Part shown: one piece after another, positions 25,118 to 33,646 of the stretch
Position numbering within the stretch: position 1 is the stretch's first letter
How the letters are laid out: every line of letters starts with the position of its first letter
Assembly: GCA_910588245.1 (NCBI GenBank)
Contig: CAJUQP010000011.1
Span: forward strand, 15,265-79,264
Direction: 5' to 3'
Source of the DNA: an uncultured Muribaculaceae bacterium
GTDB lineage: Bacteria; Bacteroidota; Bacteroidia; Bacteroidales; Muribaculaceae
Length of the DNA stretch: 64,000 nt
The notes under the pieces: generated by a model
Databases searched by the model: none
What the model was told of the DNA's origin: nothing
The model's input: only the letters and a program-made list of their open reading frames with translations
Position numbers and translations under genes: made by a program

Positions 25118-26305
25118 TCAATGAATGATGTCGTATCTCTTAAATACTTTCTCTATGGCCTCGATGCTCCGTGCCACCTGCTCCTTTGTATGCGTTGCCA
25201 TCAGGGAATACCGGATTAGGGTGTCCTGAGGAGCCACAGCCGGAGTTACCACGGGGTTAACAAACACTCCCTCGTCAAGAAGGTCGCGTGTCACGTGGAA
25301 GGTCTTATAGTCATCGCGTATAAAGAGAGGTATGATGGGAGTCGATGTGTGACCGATCTCGCATCCTAGAGCGCGGAACTGCTCCAATGCATAGTTGGTG
25401 ATGTCCCAGAGATGCTGCTGACGTTCAGGTTCCGACAGCATTATGTCGAGAGCAGCGTTGACAGCGGCAGTAGACGCGGGGGTGATGCTCGCCGTGAATA
25501 TATATGCGCGAGTATGGTGACGGAGGAAATTGGTCACACACTTGTCGGTGGCGATGAATCCGCCAAGCGATGCAAACGACTTACTGAATGTGCCCATGAT
25601 AAGATCCACATCGTCGGTAACACCGAAATGATTGCATGTGCCGCGCCCACCTTCACCAAACACACCTATGCCGTGGGCCTCATCGACCATGACTGATGCG
25701 TTGTATTGTTTGGCCAGACGCACTATCTCCGGAAGATTAGCCACATCTCCTTCCATAGAGAATACGCCATCGGTGACTATCAGTTTCACCTTGTCAGGCT
25801 CACACTTCTTGAGCTGGGCCTCAAGACTCTCCATATCGTTATGGCGATATTTGAGATAATTTGAGAAAGAAAGTCGTCTTCCCTCTATAATGGAAGCATG
25901 ATCCTGCTCGTCAAGAATGACATAGTCTTCTCTGCCCGTAAGCGTGGAGACAACTCCGAGATTGACTCCGAAACCCGTGCTGAAAAGCATCGCGTCTTCT
26001 TTGCCGACATATTCCGCAAGACGCGCTTCAAGCTGCTTGTGTATGTCGAGAGTGCCATTAAGGAAAGGAGAGCCGGCCATGCCTGTGCCGTATTTTTTCG
26101 TGGCCTCTATGGCGGCTTCTATCACTTTAGGATGGTTCGTAAGCCCCATGTAGCTGTTAGATCCGAACATAAGCACTTTCTTGCCGTTCATCAGCACCTC
26201 CGTGTTCTGCTCGCTGGATATAGGGCGGAAATAGGGATATACGCCGGCTGCCATTGCTCTTTGGGGAGCATCGTAGCGCGACAGTTTCTCTTGTAAAAGC
26301 TTCAT
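25118..26305 (-). CDS. spt: Alpha-oxoamine synthase, probably serine palmitoyltransferase
   Basis: PLP enzyme of 395 aa that condenses an amino acid with an acyl-CoA; in Bacteroidales the close family member makes 3-ketodihydrosphingosine from serine and palmitoyl-CoA, starting sphingolipid synthesis. Visible features are the N-terminal GVYPYFRPI, the substrate loop MFGSNSYMGLTNHPKV, the PLP region TDGVFSMEGD and VDEAHGIGVFG, and the Schiff-base lysine in GTFSKSFASLGGF. Glycine C-acetyltransferase (Kbl) and BioF belong to the same family. The start at ATG 26305 (MKLLQEKL) is preferred to an upstream TTG-type start. The SPT call over KBL/BioF is by resemblance and lineage. Confidence 0.82.
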   Translation of the reverse strand: MKLLQEKLSRYDAPQRAMAAGVYPYFRPISSEQNTEVLMNGKKVLMFGSNSYMGLTNHPKVIEAAIEATKKYGTGMAGSPFLNGTLDIHKQLEARLAEYVGKEDAMLFSTGFGVNLGVVSTLTGREDYVILDEQDHASIIEGRRLSFSNYLKYRHNDMESLEAQLKKCEPDKVKLIVTDGVFSMEGDVANLPEIVRLAKQYNASVMVDEAHGIGVFGEGGRGTCNHFGVTDDVDLIMGTFSKSFASLGGFIATDKCVTNFLRHHTRAYIFTASITPASTAAVNAALDIMLSEPERQQHLWDITNYALEQFRALGCEIGHTSTPIIPLFIRDDYKTFHVTRDLLDEGVFVNPVVTPAVAPQDTLIRYSLMATHTKEQVARSIEAIEKVFKRYDIIH

Positions 26306-26392
26306 ACAGTTCAAGGTGTTTGCTTGCTGACATACCCCTCGGCCCGACTTGGGCTTGTCCGCTATTCAAGCGGTTGGGGCTGATTCAGGCTG

Positions 26393-26400
26393 CAAAGTTA
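26393..26400 (-). promoter_or_regulatory. Candidate -7 box of the SPT-like gene
   Basis: TAACTTTGC on the minus strand, 88 nt upstream of the ATG. The -33 position is not a clear match. Confidence 0.5.
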
Positions 26401-26887
26401 ACCATTTTTTTGTAATTAATCGCCAATTTGTCGTTCTTTTTATCCTTTAACGGTCACTTTTAGTTTTTGGGGCGATAAAACATTTTTGTCAACGCTCTCC
26501 GTCGCACGCGCCTCCATTGCCCATAAGATATGCCGGAGGCAACCATTCCCGACCGCTTTGTCCGCATCATGAGATTGGAACCGTTATCAACTGCCGGAGG
26601 GAGCCCGCGGCAACATTATTTGCCATCACACCGGGATCCGGTCAGCATTTTTTGTCATTTTTGTCAATCTGTGGCATTCGGAAGAAGAAATTGTAATTGC
26701 GGCAATCTCATTGCTTTACAAATTTTAATTAAAATTTCAATACTCTCTGAAACATTTAGCACGCGATTTGTTTATATGTTGAACGGGCGAGTTCCGGAGA
26801 GTCCGATCACAACATCGGCCACTCTTTATGACAATGCCACAAAACCTGAAATAAAAGACAAATCTAAAACTAAATTATAAAAATATT
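26401..26887. other. Intergenic region between divergent spt and dnaK
   Basis: About 490 nt of low-complexity, AT-rich sequence. It must hold the dnaK promoter, but I find no clean TTTG/TAnnTTTG pair and no CIRCE-like inverted repeat. A 116-codon open frame at 26530-26880 shows no domain and has irregular composition, so it is not called. Confidence 0.5.
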
Positions 26888-28789
26888 ATGGCAAAGATCA
26901 TTGGTATTGACTTGGGTACCACAAACTCCTGCGTAGCTGTGCTCGAGGGTAAGGACCCTGTAGTTATTCCTAATAATGAAGGTCGCAACACGACACCTTC
27001 TGTAGTAGCATTCGTCGACGGCGGCGAGCGCAAGGTCGGCGATCCCGCCAAGCGTCAGGCCATCACGAATCCTACCCGCACCGTATACTCCATCAAGCGT
27101 TTCATGGGCGAGACCTGCAGCAAGGTCGAAGACGAGATCAAACGCGTGCCTTACAAAGTGGTATGCCAGAACAACATGCCTAAGGTCGACATCGACGGCC
27201 GTGACTATACCCCGCAGGAGATATCTGCTATGATTCTCCAGAAAATGAAGAAAACAGCCGAAGATTATCTCGGCCAGGAAGTGACTGAGGCTGTCATCAC
27301 GGTTCCTGCGTATTTCGATGATTCCCAGCGTCAGGCCACAAAGGAGGCCGGCGAGATCGCTGGCCTCAAGGTTAAGCGTATCGTCAACGAGCCTACAGCC
27401 GCTGCCCTCGCCTATGGTCTCGACAAATCTGACAAGGAACAGAAGATCGCAGTGTTCGACCTCGGTGGCGGCACATTCGATATCTCCATCCTTGAACTCG
27501 GCGACGGTGTGTTTGAGGTTAAGTCAACCAATGGAGACACACACCTCGGTGGTGATGACTTCGACCATGTGATCATCGACTGGCTCGCCGATGAGTTCAA
27601 GGCTGACGAAGGTGTTGACCTCCGCAACGATCCTATGGCCATGCAGCGTCTGAAAGAGGCTGCCGAGAAAGCCAAGATCGAGCTTTCGAGCTCCACATCG
27701 ACAGAGATCAACCTTCCCTACATCACGGCAACGGCTTCCGGCCCGAAGCACCTTGTGAAGACTCTTACCCGTGCAAAATTCGAGGCTCTTTCGTCCAAGC
27801 TTATCGACGCAGTGGCTGCTCCGTGCCTCAACGCGCTTAAGGATGCCGGTCTTTCCGCATCGCAGATCGACGAGGTAATCCTCGTAGGCGGTTCCACACG
27901 TATACCGGCCATCCAGCAGAAGGTGAAAGAGATCTTCGGCAAGGAGCCCAACAAGGGTGTGAATCCCGATGAGGTTGTGGCTATCGGCGCGGCCATCCAG
28001 GGTGGTGTGCTCAGTGGCGACGTGAAAGACGTTCTTCTTCTTGACGTAGTTCCTCTGTCGATCGGTATCGAGACTCTCGGTGGCGTGATGACCAAGCTTA
28101 TCGAGGCTAACACTACAATTCCTACCCGCAAGAGCGAGACATTCTCGACAGCGGCCGACAACCAGCCGGAAGTAACAATCCGCGTGCTCCAGGGCGAGCG
28201 TCCTATGGCAGCCGACGACAAGCTCCTCGGAGAGTTCAACCTCGCAGGCATCGCTCCCGCACCCCGTGGAGTGCCCCAGATTGAGGTTACTTTCGAGGTC
28301 GACGCCAATGGTATCCTTAATGTATCCGCCAAGGATAAGGCTACAGGGAAGGAACAATCGATCCGCATCGAGGCATCAAGCGGTCTGAGCGACGCTGAGA
28401 TCCAACGCATGCGTGATGAGGCTAAGGCCAATGAGGAAGCTGACAAGAAAGCAAAGGAGAGAATCGACAAACTCAACCACGCCGATTCCGTAGTATTCCA
28501 GAGCGAGAAGCAGCTCAATGAACTTGGCGACAAGATCCCGGCCGATAAGAAAGCTGCAATCCAGAGCGCTATCGATCGTCTGAAAGAGGTTCACAAGAAC
28601 CAGCTTGTGGAAGACATTGATTCAGCTGAGAAAGCTGTGACCGACGCGTTCCAGGCAGCAGCACAGGACATCGCCAACGCCCAGCAGGCTTCTGCCGGAC
28701 AGCAGGCAGGTCCTCAGCCCGGTGCCGGACAGCAGCCCCACCAGAACAACGGAGGCGCTGAGGACGTTGAATTCGAGGAAGTGAAATAA
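26888..28789 (+). CDS. dnaK: Chaperone DnaK (Hsp70)
   Basis: 633-aa ATP-dependent chaperone for folding and protection of proteins. The nucleotide-binding domain has IGIDLGTTNSCVAV, the phosphate loop FDLGGGTFDISIL, and the GGSTRIP and EPTAAALAYGLDK signatures. The conserved interdomain linker VLLLDVVPLSIGIETLGG leads into the substrate-binding domain, the helical lid (about 500-600) and a Gln/Pro/Gly-rich tail that ends EDVEFEEVK, the motif needed for DnaJ cooperation. No grpE or dnaJ is adjacent. A terminator follows. Confidence 0.98.
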   Translation: MAKIIGIDLGTTNSCVAVLEGKDPVVIPNNEGRNTTPSVVAFVDGGERKVGDPAKRQAITNPTRTVYSIKRFMGETCSKVEDEIKRVPYKVVCQNNMPKVDIDGRDYTPQEISAMILQKMKKTAEDYLGQEVTEAVITVPAYFDDSQRQATKEAGEIAGLKVKRIVNEPTAAALAYGLDKSDKEQKIAVFDLGGGTFDISILELGDGVFEVKSTNGDTHLGGDDFDHVIIDWLADEFKADEGVDLRNDPMAMQRLKEAAEKAKIELSSSTSTEINLPYITATASGPKHLVKTLTRAKFEALSSKLIDAVAAPCLNALKDAGLSASQIDEVILVGGSTRIPAIQQKVKEIFGKEPNKGVNPDEVVAIGAAIQGGVLSGDVKDVLLLDVVPLSIGIETLGGVMTKLIEANTTIPTRKSETFSTAADNQPEVTIRVLQGERPMAADDKLLGEFNLAGIAPAPRGVPQIEVTFEVDANGILNVSAKDKATGKEQSIRIEASSGLSDAEIQRMRDEAKANEEADKKAKERIDKLNHADSVVFQSEKQLNELGDKIPADKKAAIQSAIDRLKEVHKNQLVEDIDSAEKAVTDAFQAAAQDIANAQQASAGQQAGPQPGAGQQPHQNNGGAEDVEFEEVK

Positions 28790-28813
28790 TCACATTCAGC
28801 CGACAATACAGGA

Positions 28814-28843
28814 GAGCGGTATGCCACACCCGGCACACCGCTC
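28814..28843 (+). terminator. Terminator of dnaK
   Basis: GAGCGGTATGCC and GGCACACCGCTC pair with one mismatch around a 6-nt loop, then TTTTATTTT. Confidence 0.85.
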
Positions 28844-28929
28844 TTTTATTTTCCAGACATGATTGCCGGCACTTCCGGATAATCCTGTCTTCTGTCTCTC
28901 CCCACCACCCCATCCCCTCTCCCCCAACC

Positions 28930-29005
28930 TTAACTTCAACCCTCAACTTTAACCCTTCAACCTTTAACCTCTTAACCTTTAACCTTTAACCTCTTAACCT
29001 TTAAC
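28930..29005 (+). repeat. Degenerate tandem repeat of CCTTTAAC/CTCTTAAC units
   Basis: A run of (C)CTTTAAC and CTCTTAAC units directly precedes the monooxygenase ATG at 29015. CCTTTAACCTCTTAA occurs exactly at 28961 and 28983 (period 22). Its closeness to the start codon could place it in the 5' leader. It resembles the short array at 4412-4440. Confidence 0.75.
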
Positions 29006-29014
29006 AACCCTATT

Positions 29015-29293
29015 ATGATAAGGCTTAACGTTTTCCTCCTCCTTGAGGACGTGCAAAAGAAAGACGCACTGAAATTTGTTGCGACCCAACTTGTGGAGAA
29101 ATCCCTTCATGACAAAGGCTGTGTGGCCTACGACCTGTTTGAATCCACGACAGTCGACAACCACATGATGATATGCGAGACATGGGCATCCGAAAAAGAC
29201 CTCGAAGCCCACATGGCCTCACCTCATTTCAAAGAACTCGTGCCGAAACTCGAAGAGATAGCCACCATGACTCTCGAGAAATTCAATTTCTGA
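29015..29293 (+). CDS. Antibiotic biosynthesis monooxygenase (ABM/YgiN-like) domain protein
   Basis: 92-aa ferredoxin-like-fold protein of the ABM superfamily. Typical features are the RLNVFLLLEDVQKKDALKFV start, the S-D-GC-AYDLFES central strand with its Cys-Val-Ala-Tyr, and the final W(A)S--DLEAHMASPHF motif. Relatives act as quinol or small-aromatic monooxygenases or as heme-related enzymes; the substrate cannot be assigned. It is a single gene between two terminators. Confidence 0.85.
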   Translation: MIRLNVFLLLEDVQKKDALKFVATQLVEKSLHDKGCVAYDLFESTTVDNHMMICETWASEKDLEAHMASPHFKELVPKLEEIATMTLEKFNF

Positions 29294-29328
29294 TCACCAT
29301 CCATATAAAAACACCATCTTGAATAGAA

Positions 29329-29360
29329 GGGAAGAGACATACCCCCACATGTCTCTTCCC
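29329..29360 (+). terminator. Terminator after ABM gene
   Basis: Perfect 12-bp stem GGGAAGAGACAT with its complement around an 8-nt loop, followed by TTTTTCTTT. Confidence 0.9.
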
Positions 29361-29472
29361 TTTTTCTTTGTTGACGATTAGACTGTGATTATTCCCAATT
29401 CCCGATTGTCATTCCAAGAATTATTATTAAATTCGCGTTCGACATCAAAGTATTAAGCAATAAGGCATAAGC

Positions 29473-29697
29473 ATGGACAAGAAAGAAATATTTAATAGAA
29501 TTGAATATGTAGTGGCTTGTGTAGGAGCTTTCGCCCAACGGTATCAGCTCTCCAATATGCAGGCATACGCATATTTGCGTCGTTTCACAGGCATAGATTT
29601 CCTTCTCGACTGCTATGCCGCCGAGCATACCCTCTCCATTGACGATGCGGTTTCAGACCTTCAGGTCATTTGCCAACGGGAAGGAGGTAAAATATGA
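29473..29697 (+). CDS. DUF3791 domain protein, putative antitoxin-like partner
   Basis: 74-aa helical protein. The pattern ---RIEYVVACVGAFAQRYQLSNMQAYAYLRRFTGIDFLLDCYAAEHTLSIDDAVSDL fits DUF3791, which is regularly found next to DUF3990 genes. It is the first gene of a three-gene operon with ATGA start-stop overlaps. I infer a neutralising partner for the DUF3990 protein; no experimental role is known to me. Confidence 0.7.
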   Translation: MDKKEIFNRIEYVVACVGAFAQRYQLSNMQAYAYLRRFTGIDFLLDCYAAEHTLSIDDAVSDLQVICQREGGKI

Positions 29698-30182
29698 CAC
29701 GTCTCTATCACGGCTCTAACGTAGCCATTGAGCAAATTGACCTTTCGCGCAGTAAACGTGGCAAGGATTTCGGGCAAGGATTCTATCTCAACGCCAATCC
29801 CGACCAAGCTATGGAGATGGCAGCTCGAACAACTCGATTCCTCAACGAGGGAATACCTACTCTATCCTGCTTTGAGTTTGATGAAGACGAGGCGATAAAG
29901 AACGGTCTGAACATAAAGATTTTTCCGGATTACTCTGAAGAATGGGCTGAATTTGTCGTAATGAACCGTAAAAATAACTCCGATATTTCGGCTCATCCAT
30001 ACGATATTGTTATAGGCCCTATTGCCGATGATACGGTTGGCGTTCAGATTCGCCGTTTCATAATGGGTTATTTGTCCGCCTCCGCATTAGTTGAAGAACT
30101 GAGATTCCGAGGCGATCATGCAGTACAATACTTTTTCGGCACTCCTCAGGCCGTACAATTCTTAAAACGCATAGAATTATGA
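29694..30182 (+). CDS. DUF3990 domain protein, putative ADP-ribosyltransferase-fold toxin
   Basis: 162-aa protein with the DUF3990 layout: LYHGSN near the N-terminus and KDFGQGFYLNANPDQAMEMA, which resembles the H-(G)S and G-GFY core of ADP-ribosyltransferase-fold enzymes. The second half includes YDIVIGPIADD and a final DHAVQYFFGTPQAVQFLK. The overlap with the DUF3791 gene (ATGA) implies coupled translation in a fixed ratio. The toxin role is inferred from fold resemblance and gene pairing, not shown here. Confidence 0.72.
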   Translation: MTRLYHGSNVAIEQIDLSRSKRGKDFGQGFYLNANPDQAMEMAARTTRFLNEGIPTLSCFEFDEDEAIKNGLNIKIFPDYSEEWAEFVVMNRKNNSDISAHPYDIVIGPIADDTVGVQIRRFIMGYLSASALVEELRFRGDHAVQYFFGTPQAVQFLKRIEL

Positions 30183-30400
30183 CACAAGATATACAGTTTC
30201 AAATAGAATGCCTTGCGGCAGAACTTGCCGAGATGCTCATGACAGAATATGGCTGGGAGATACACCGTGCCCTTGACGAACTATATTCATCAGCCACCTT
30301 CGCCAAGCTCAACGATCCCGAATGCGGACTCTACTATCAAGGAGCCGTCTATATCTTCCAGTTCCTCAAATCCGAAATCGAAACCGGCAAGGTCGCATAA
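30179..30400 (+). CDS. Small helical protein coupled to the DUF3990 gene
   Basis: 73-aa protein overlapping the DUF3990 stop by 4 nt. It has helical heptad-like segments IQFQIECLAAELAEML and a conserved-looking YSSATFAKLNDPECGLYYQGAVYIFQFLKSEI block. I do not recognise a named domain with confidence. Its place as third gene after DUF3791-DUF3990 suggests it belongs to the same module. Confidence 0.6.
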   Translation: MTQDIQFQIECLAAELAEMLMTEYGWEIHRALDELYSSATFAKLNDPECGLYYQGAVYIFQFLKSEIETGKVA

Positions 30401-30404
30401 AATT

Positions 30405-31339
30405 ATGGCAAAGAAAACCAAATCATATTCACAGGTGCAGGCTACAGATGCGTTGGAGCAGCTTGGTCAGCATGGCACCTCCGCGCTGGAGTTCGTCTAT
30501 GACCTCCTACGCATTTTCGCCGGATATGGCGATGGCCAGGTGCGACGCACCAAGGACGGCATGAGCGGCTTAATGCCCGGAAAGAAGCGGAGTATGTCGG
30601 CAGACGTAAAGAATGTGAGGACTTTAACAAATATGCCGATGGATTCAAAGAGATTCAGCAAGGATTGAAGTCCGGGAAATACCGTCTTGTGAAATTCAGC
30701 GAGCCAAACTTAAAGGTTGGCAGGTATTTTGTAGAACAAGGTGTCATTGGTTATCTTGCTGCATTTGAGCAAGAAGCAGGAAATAATCTCGGCAGATTGG
30801 ATGGACGTACCCGCGTAATATACGAGAACGGTTCGGAGGCTGACATCAAGTTCCGGACAATCACTAAAAATCTTTCGGTGGATGGTTACAGCATAATGAA
30901 TACATCTGACATATCTCCGGAGGAATTTGAAAAATCATTTACTATTAATGATAATGACGTTGAGAGTGGCACAATATATGTACTCAAATCCAAATCCGCC
31001 CGACCTGAAATTGCGTCAATCAAGGACCTGTATAAAATCAGATTTTCAACCACTTCGGTAGAAAGCCGCATCGCCAACGCCAAGAACGAGCCGACGTATC
31101 TCTGCGCAGATGTTGAAGTAGTTGCAACATGGAAAGTCTACAATGTGAAATCATCGACTTTCGAGGCTCTTATCCATAAACTTTTTGCATCGGTCCAATT
31201 ACAGGTTACTGTGGATGGTCACCAGCCCAAAGAATGGTTCATTGTACCATTAAAGATGATTGAAGAATCCGTTAATGCGATTATATTAGGCAAATCAATT
31301 GAATATAATCCACAACTCCAACAGATTATCTATTTTTAG
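30405..31339 (+). pseudogene. Frameshifted GIY-YIG (T5orf172-like) nuclease gene
   Basis: Two reading frames together give one protein. The first frame (30405 onward, MAKKTKSYSQ) encodes an N-terminal helical domain with SALEFVYDLLRIFAGYGDGQVRRT and stops at 30668. The second frame is clearly coding from about 30566 (LNARKEAEYVGRRKECEDF) to 31339 and contains the T5orf172-type GIY-YIG domain: TIYVLKS, then LYKIRFST, RIANAKNEPTYL, VVATWKVYN and a final WFIVPLKMIEE. Joining them needs a -1 shift within about 30503-30668. The canonical LYKIGFS motif reads LYKIRFS, so the key Gly of the YIG half is replaced by Arg. Both faults suggest a dead nuclease; a TTG start at 30665 for a free C-terminal protein is an alternative. 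Confidence 0.65.
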
Positions 31340-31341
31340 AC

Positions 31342-31767
31342 ATGAGATTCTGGAATTACATAGGTGAGTTTTTCTTGTTTCGCTGGCTGTTTGGTAAGTT
31401 CAGGAAGTTCACAACAGAACATGATGTGCACACAGAGGACTTAGGAGCTTCAATTGACAGAGACAGTGAATATGTGAATGGTAATCATGATGAGGGAATA
31501 GTCCCTGATGGTGTAGCTAAACCTGTCGAAGATAATTTAATTAATGATTCCGACAATTCCGAGAATCTTGATGATTTAGATATATTCATGCGCAATAATA
31601 ACGGTAATAATCATTCCTATCTTCATCCTGGAGACCATGGCAGTGATTATCATAGCGACGGCTGTTACAGCAGTCATCAAGATTGGAATTCCTGTAGTTT
31701 CTCACAATCGTATGATGATTTCCATGATGAGCAGGATGACCATGACATGATAGACGATGATTTTTAG
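31342..31767 (+). CDS. Small acidic His/Asp-rich protein
   Basis: 141-aa protein starting 2 nt after the GIY-YIG frame. An amphipathic or membrane-touching N-terminus (FWNYIGEFFLFRWLFGKF) is followed by a long, Asp/Asn/His/Ser-rich, presumably disordered region ending in DDHDMIDDDF. No domain recognised. The His-Asp clusters could bind metal ions, which is speculation. Codon use is AT-rich like its neighbours. Confidence 0.6.
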   Translation: MRFWNYIGEFFLFRWLFGKFRKFTTEHDVHTEDLGASIDRDSEYVNGNHDEGIVPDGVAKPVEDNLINDSDNSENLDDLDIFMRNNNGNNHSYLHPGDHGSDYHSDGCYSSHQDWNSCSFSQSYDDFHDEQDDHDMIDDDF

Positions 31768-31784
31768 GAATCTATAATTAAGCA

Positions 31785-32669
31785 ATGGGCGAAGTACAGA
31801 AAATATCGATACGATTCTTTGACGACCGCGAAGTGCGGGCTGTCTGGGACGAAGAGGGGGCGAAGTGGTGGTTCTCAGTGCTTGATATAGTCGGGGTGCT
31901 CAACGCACAGGATGATTATGCCAAGAACCGCAATTACTGGAAGTATCTTAAAACCAAGCTCCGCAAGAATGGGAGCGAGTTGGTTAGTGCTACTAACCAA
32001 CTGAAGCTGCTTGCCTCTGACGGGAAACGCTATCTTACTGACGTGCTTGATAATGACGGAGTCATATCCTTGGCGAAGAGTTTCCCTAATAATAAGGCGT
32101 CCAGATTCATTGAATGGTTCACCAACAACGACGAGAGTATTGACGGCAAAAGTCGGTCCAAAGCATACGCTTTGTTTGAGAGCAGTCTTATCGACGGTAT
32201 CGAGGTCGGTACGGTGAAAGGATTGCAGCAGATTCATGCTTATCTTTTCGGAGGTCTTTATGATTTCGCCGGACAGATCAGGACTGTCAATATAGCCAAG
32301 GCGAGGTTCCAGTTTGCGATGGCTCAATATTTAGGTCAGACCTTGGCTGATGTTGAACGTATGCCGGAGGATTCGTTAGAGAATATCATCGACAAGTATG
32401 TTGAAATGAATGTCGCCCATCCGTTCAAAGAAGGCAATGGCCGCGCTACCCGCATCTGGCTCGATCTCATACTGAAGAAAAATCTGCAACTGTGCATTGA
32501 CTGGAGTCATGTCGACAAACGAAAATACCTCGAAGCCATAACTCGTAGCGTTGCCGACCCCACTTCCATAAAAGATTTGCTTCGGTCGGCGCTTACTGAC
32601 AAAATAAACGACCGTGATACCTTTATGAAAGGTATCGACTATTCATATTATTATGAACAAGAGGACTGA
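31785..32669 (+). CDS. Bro-N/Fic fusion protein (putative AMP transferase)
   Basis: 294 aa. Residues about 5-110 resemble the Bro-N/KilA-N-like domain found in phage antirepressors (VRAVWDEEGAKWWFSVLDIVGVLN, then YLTDVLDNDGVISLAKSFPNNKA). Residues about 130-270 are a Fic domain with a complete active-site loop, HPFKEGNGRATR (H212), plus the upstream LYDFAGQIRTVNIAK flap. Fic enzymes usually transfer AMP to hydroxyl groups of target proteins. A SSLIDG sequence before the domain is close to the (S/T)xxxE(G/N) inhibitory motif, but with Asp for Glu. Such fusions are common in Bacteroidetes accessory regions. Target unknown. Confidence 0.85.
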   Translation: MGEVQKISIRFFDDREVRAVWDEEGAKWWFSVLDIVGVLNAQDDYAKNRNYWKYLKTKLRKNGSELVSATNQLKLLASDGKRYLTDVLDNDGVISLAKSFPNNKASRFIEWFTNNDESIDGKSRSKAYALFESSLIDGIEVGTVKGLQQIHAYLFGGLYDFAGQIRTVNIAKARFQFAMAQYLGQTLADVERMPEDSLENIIDKYVEMNVAHPFKEGNGRATRIWLDLILKKNLQLCIDWSHVDKRKYLEAITRSVADPTSIKDLLRSALTDKINDRDTFMKGIDYSYYYEQED

Positions 32670-32709
32670 CCGTAATTCACAAAGGCGATGCTGGCTCAGA
32701 CTATTTTCG

Positions 32710-32717
32710 TAACTTTG
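32710..32717 (+). promoter_or_regulatory. Candidate -7 box of the small TM protein gene
   Basis: TAACTTTGG, 25 nt before the ATG at 32743. No -33 TTTG at the right spacing. Confidence 0.45.
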
Positions 32718-32742
32718 GCGTTGAATAAGAAAAGATTATATT

Positions 32743-33081
32743 ATGTCGGAAGCTGAGATGAATAGATATCGACTTACGTCGATGGAGGAGCCGGGCGATG
32801 AACGCATGGCCCAGATTATGCGAGAGGTCGCCGAGGATGCCCGCGAAAGCATCCGGCGGGCTGCACTGGGCCCAATGGGTCGGGCAAGATTTTTAACAAA
32901 AGATAAAATAAAGGATGACAGTATGATTGGATTAATTCTTTGGGCGATACTGATAATCATAATCGCTGAATGTGCCTGCCCAGGACTTATCTGGGTGATA
33001 CTCGGCTCTCTTGCCGTGTACGGTGTTCTGTATTTCGGTATAATGGCAATAGTTGATAAAATCAAAAACAGAAAGTCATAG
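32743..33081 (+). CDS. Small membrane protein of unknown function
   Basis: 112-aa protein. The cytosolic N-terminus (residues 1-45, MSEAEMNRYRLTSMEEPGDERM) carries a pattern frequent in short Bacteroidales proteins. It is followed by two adjacent hydrophobic helices (about 66-84 GLILWAILIIIIAECACP and 85-103 GLIWVILGSLAVYGVLYFGI) and a basic tail. Its own -7 box suggests independent expression. Function unknown. Confidence 0.65.
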   Translation: MSEAEMNRYRLTSMEEPGDERMAQIMREVAEDARESIRRAALGPMGRARFLTKDKIKDDSMIGLILWAILIIIIAECACPGLIWVILGSLAVYGVLYFGIMAIVDKIKNRKS

Positions 33082-33246
33082 ACTTTTTATGCAAGACTTT
33101 TATAAATCTCTTTTTGAGAATACGTCATTTAATTGTAGAAACATTTTCTGTTCCGATTGAGCGACGGAGGACTTGCAAAACGCTATGTCGATGAGCTCCT
33201 CGACTGGACCGCACCCATACTATTTACACTAAAATGATTTGTTATT

Positions 33247-33646
33247 ATGTGGTTGATACTTTTATTTACCGGTTTGATATTTTTGGCGGTGGTTCGTTTC
33301 GAATCTAAAAAATTCAAAAGTTTTAGAAGCCGTAGGAGGGAAAGAAAGGATATACTCCGATCTGATCAATGCCATTCGGGAAATGCCGGAATATAAGATA
33401 CTGTCCTATGAAAATTTTTCATTGGTAGCTACGTACTTGAACAGTTCTAATCAACACTGCAAAATTGATGTGTTCACAACCAGTAAGTTTACCAAAATAT
33501 CTTTCAACATTCTTTATAAAGGGAAATGGGTAAGGACGGCAAAAAAGACTTTCGACGAATGTTTGGTGGGAGATAGTCTTCTTTTGGTCATAATATTAAA
33601 TTTCCCTGATTGCGACCTCTCCAATTATACTCGTTGTCATGACTGA
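33247..33646 (+). pseudogene. Frameshifted small membrane-anchored protein (A6 homopolymer)
   Basis: The start ATG at 33247 encodes a TM segment (MWLILLFTGLIFLAVVRFES). Coding then continues one frame over: KNSKVLEAVGGKERIYSDLINAIREMPEYK and on to the stop at 33646. The frames meet at an A6 run (33307-33312); with five A residues the two parts would read as one 132-aa protein. The C-terminal part looks globular and unrecognised. Possible readings are a true pseudogene, slippage-based on/off switching, or a sequencing error. Confidence 0.6.

Noticed and set aside
26530..26880. 116-codon frame directly upstream of dnaK
   Set aside because: No domain, irregular composition, and it fills the region where the dnaK promoter and leader must lie.
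28930..29005. CRISPR-like array
   Set aside because: Units of 7-8 nt (22-nt higher period) with no unique spacers and no cas genes.
33139..33237. Short open stretch that looks like a gene remnant (LSDGGLAKRYVDELLDWTAP...)
   Set aside because: Composition is protein-like and it ends in a stop, but there is no start and no family could be recognised, so it is only noted as a possible decayed gene end.
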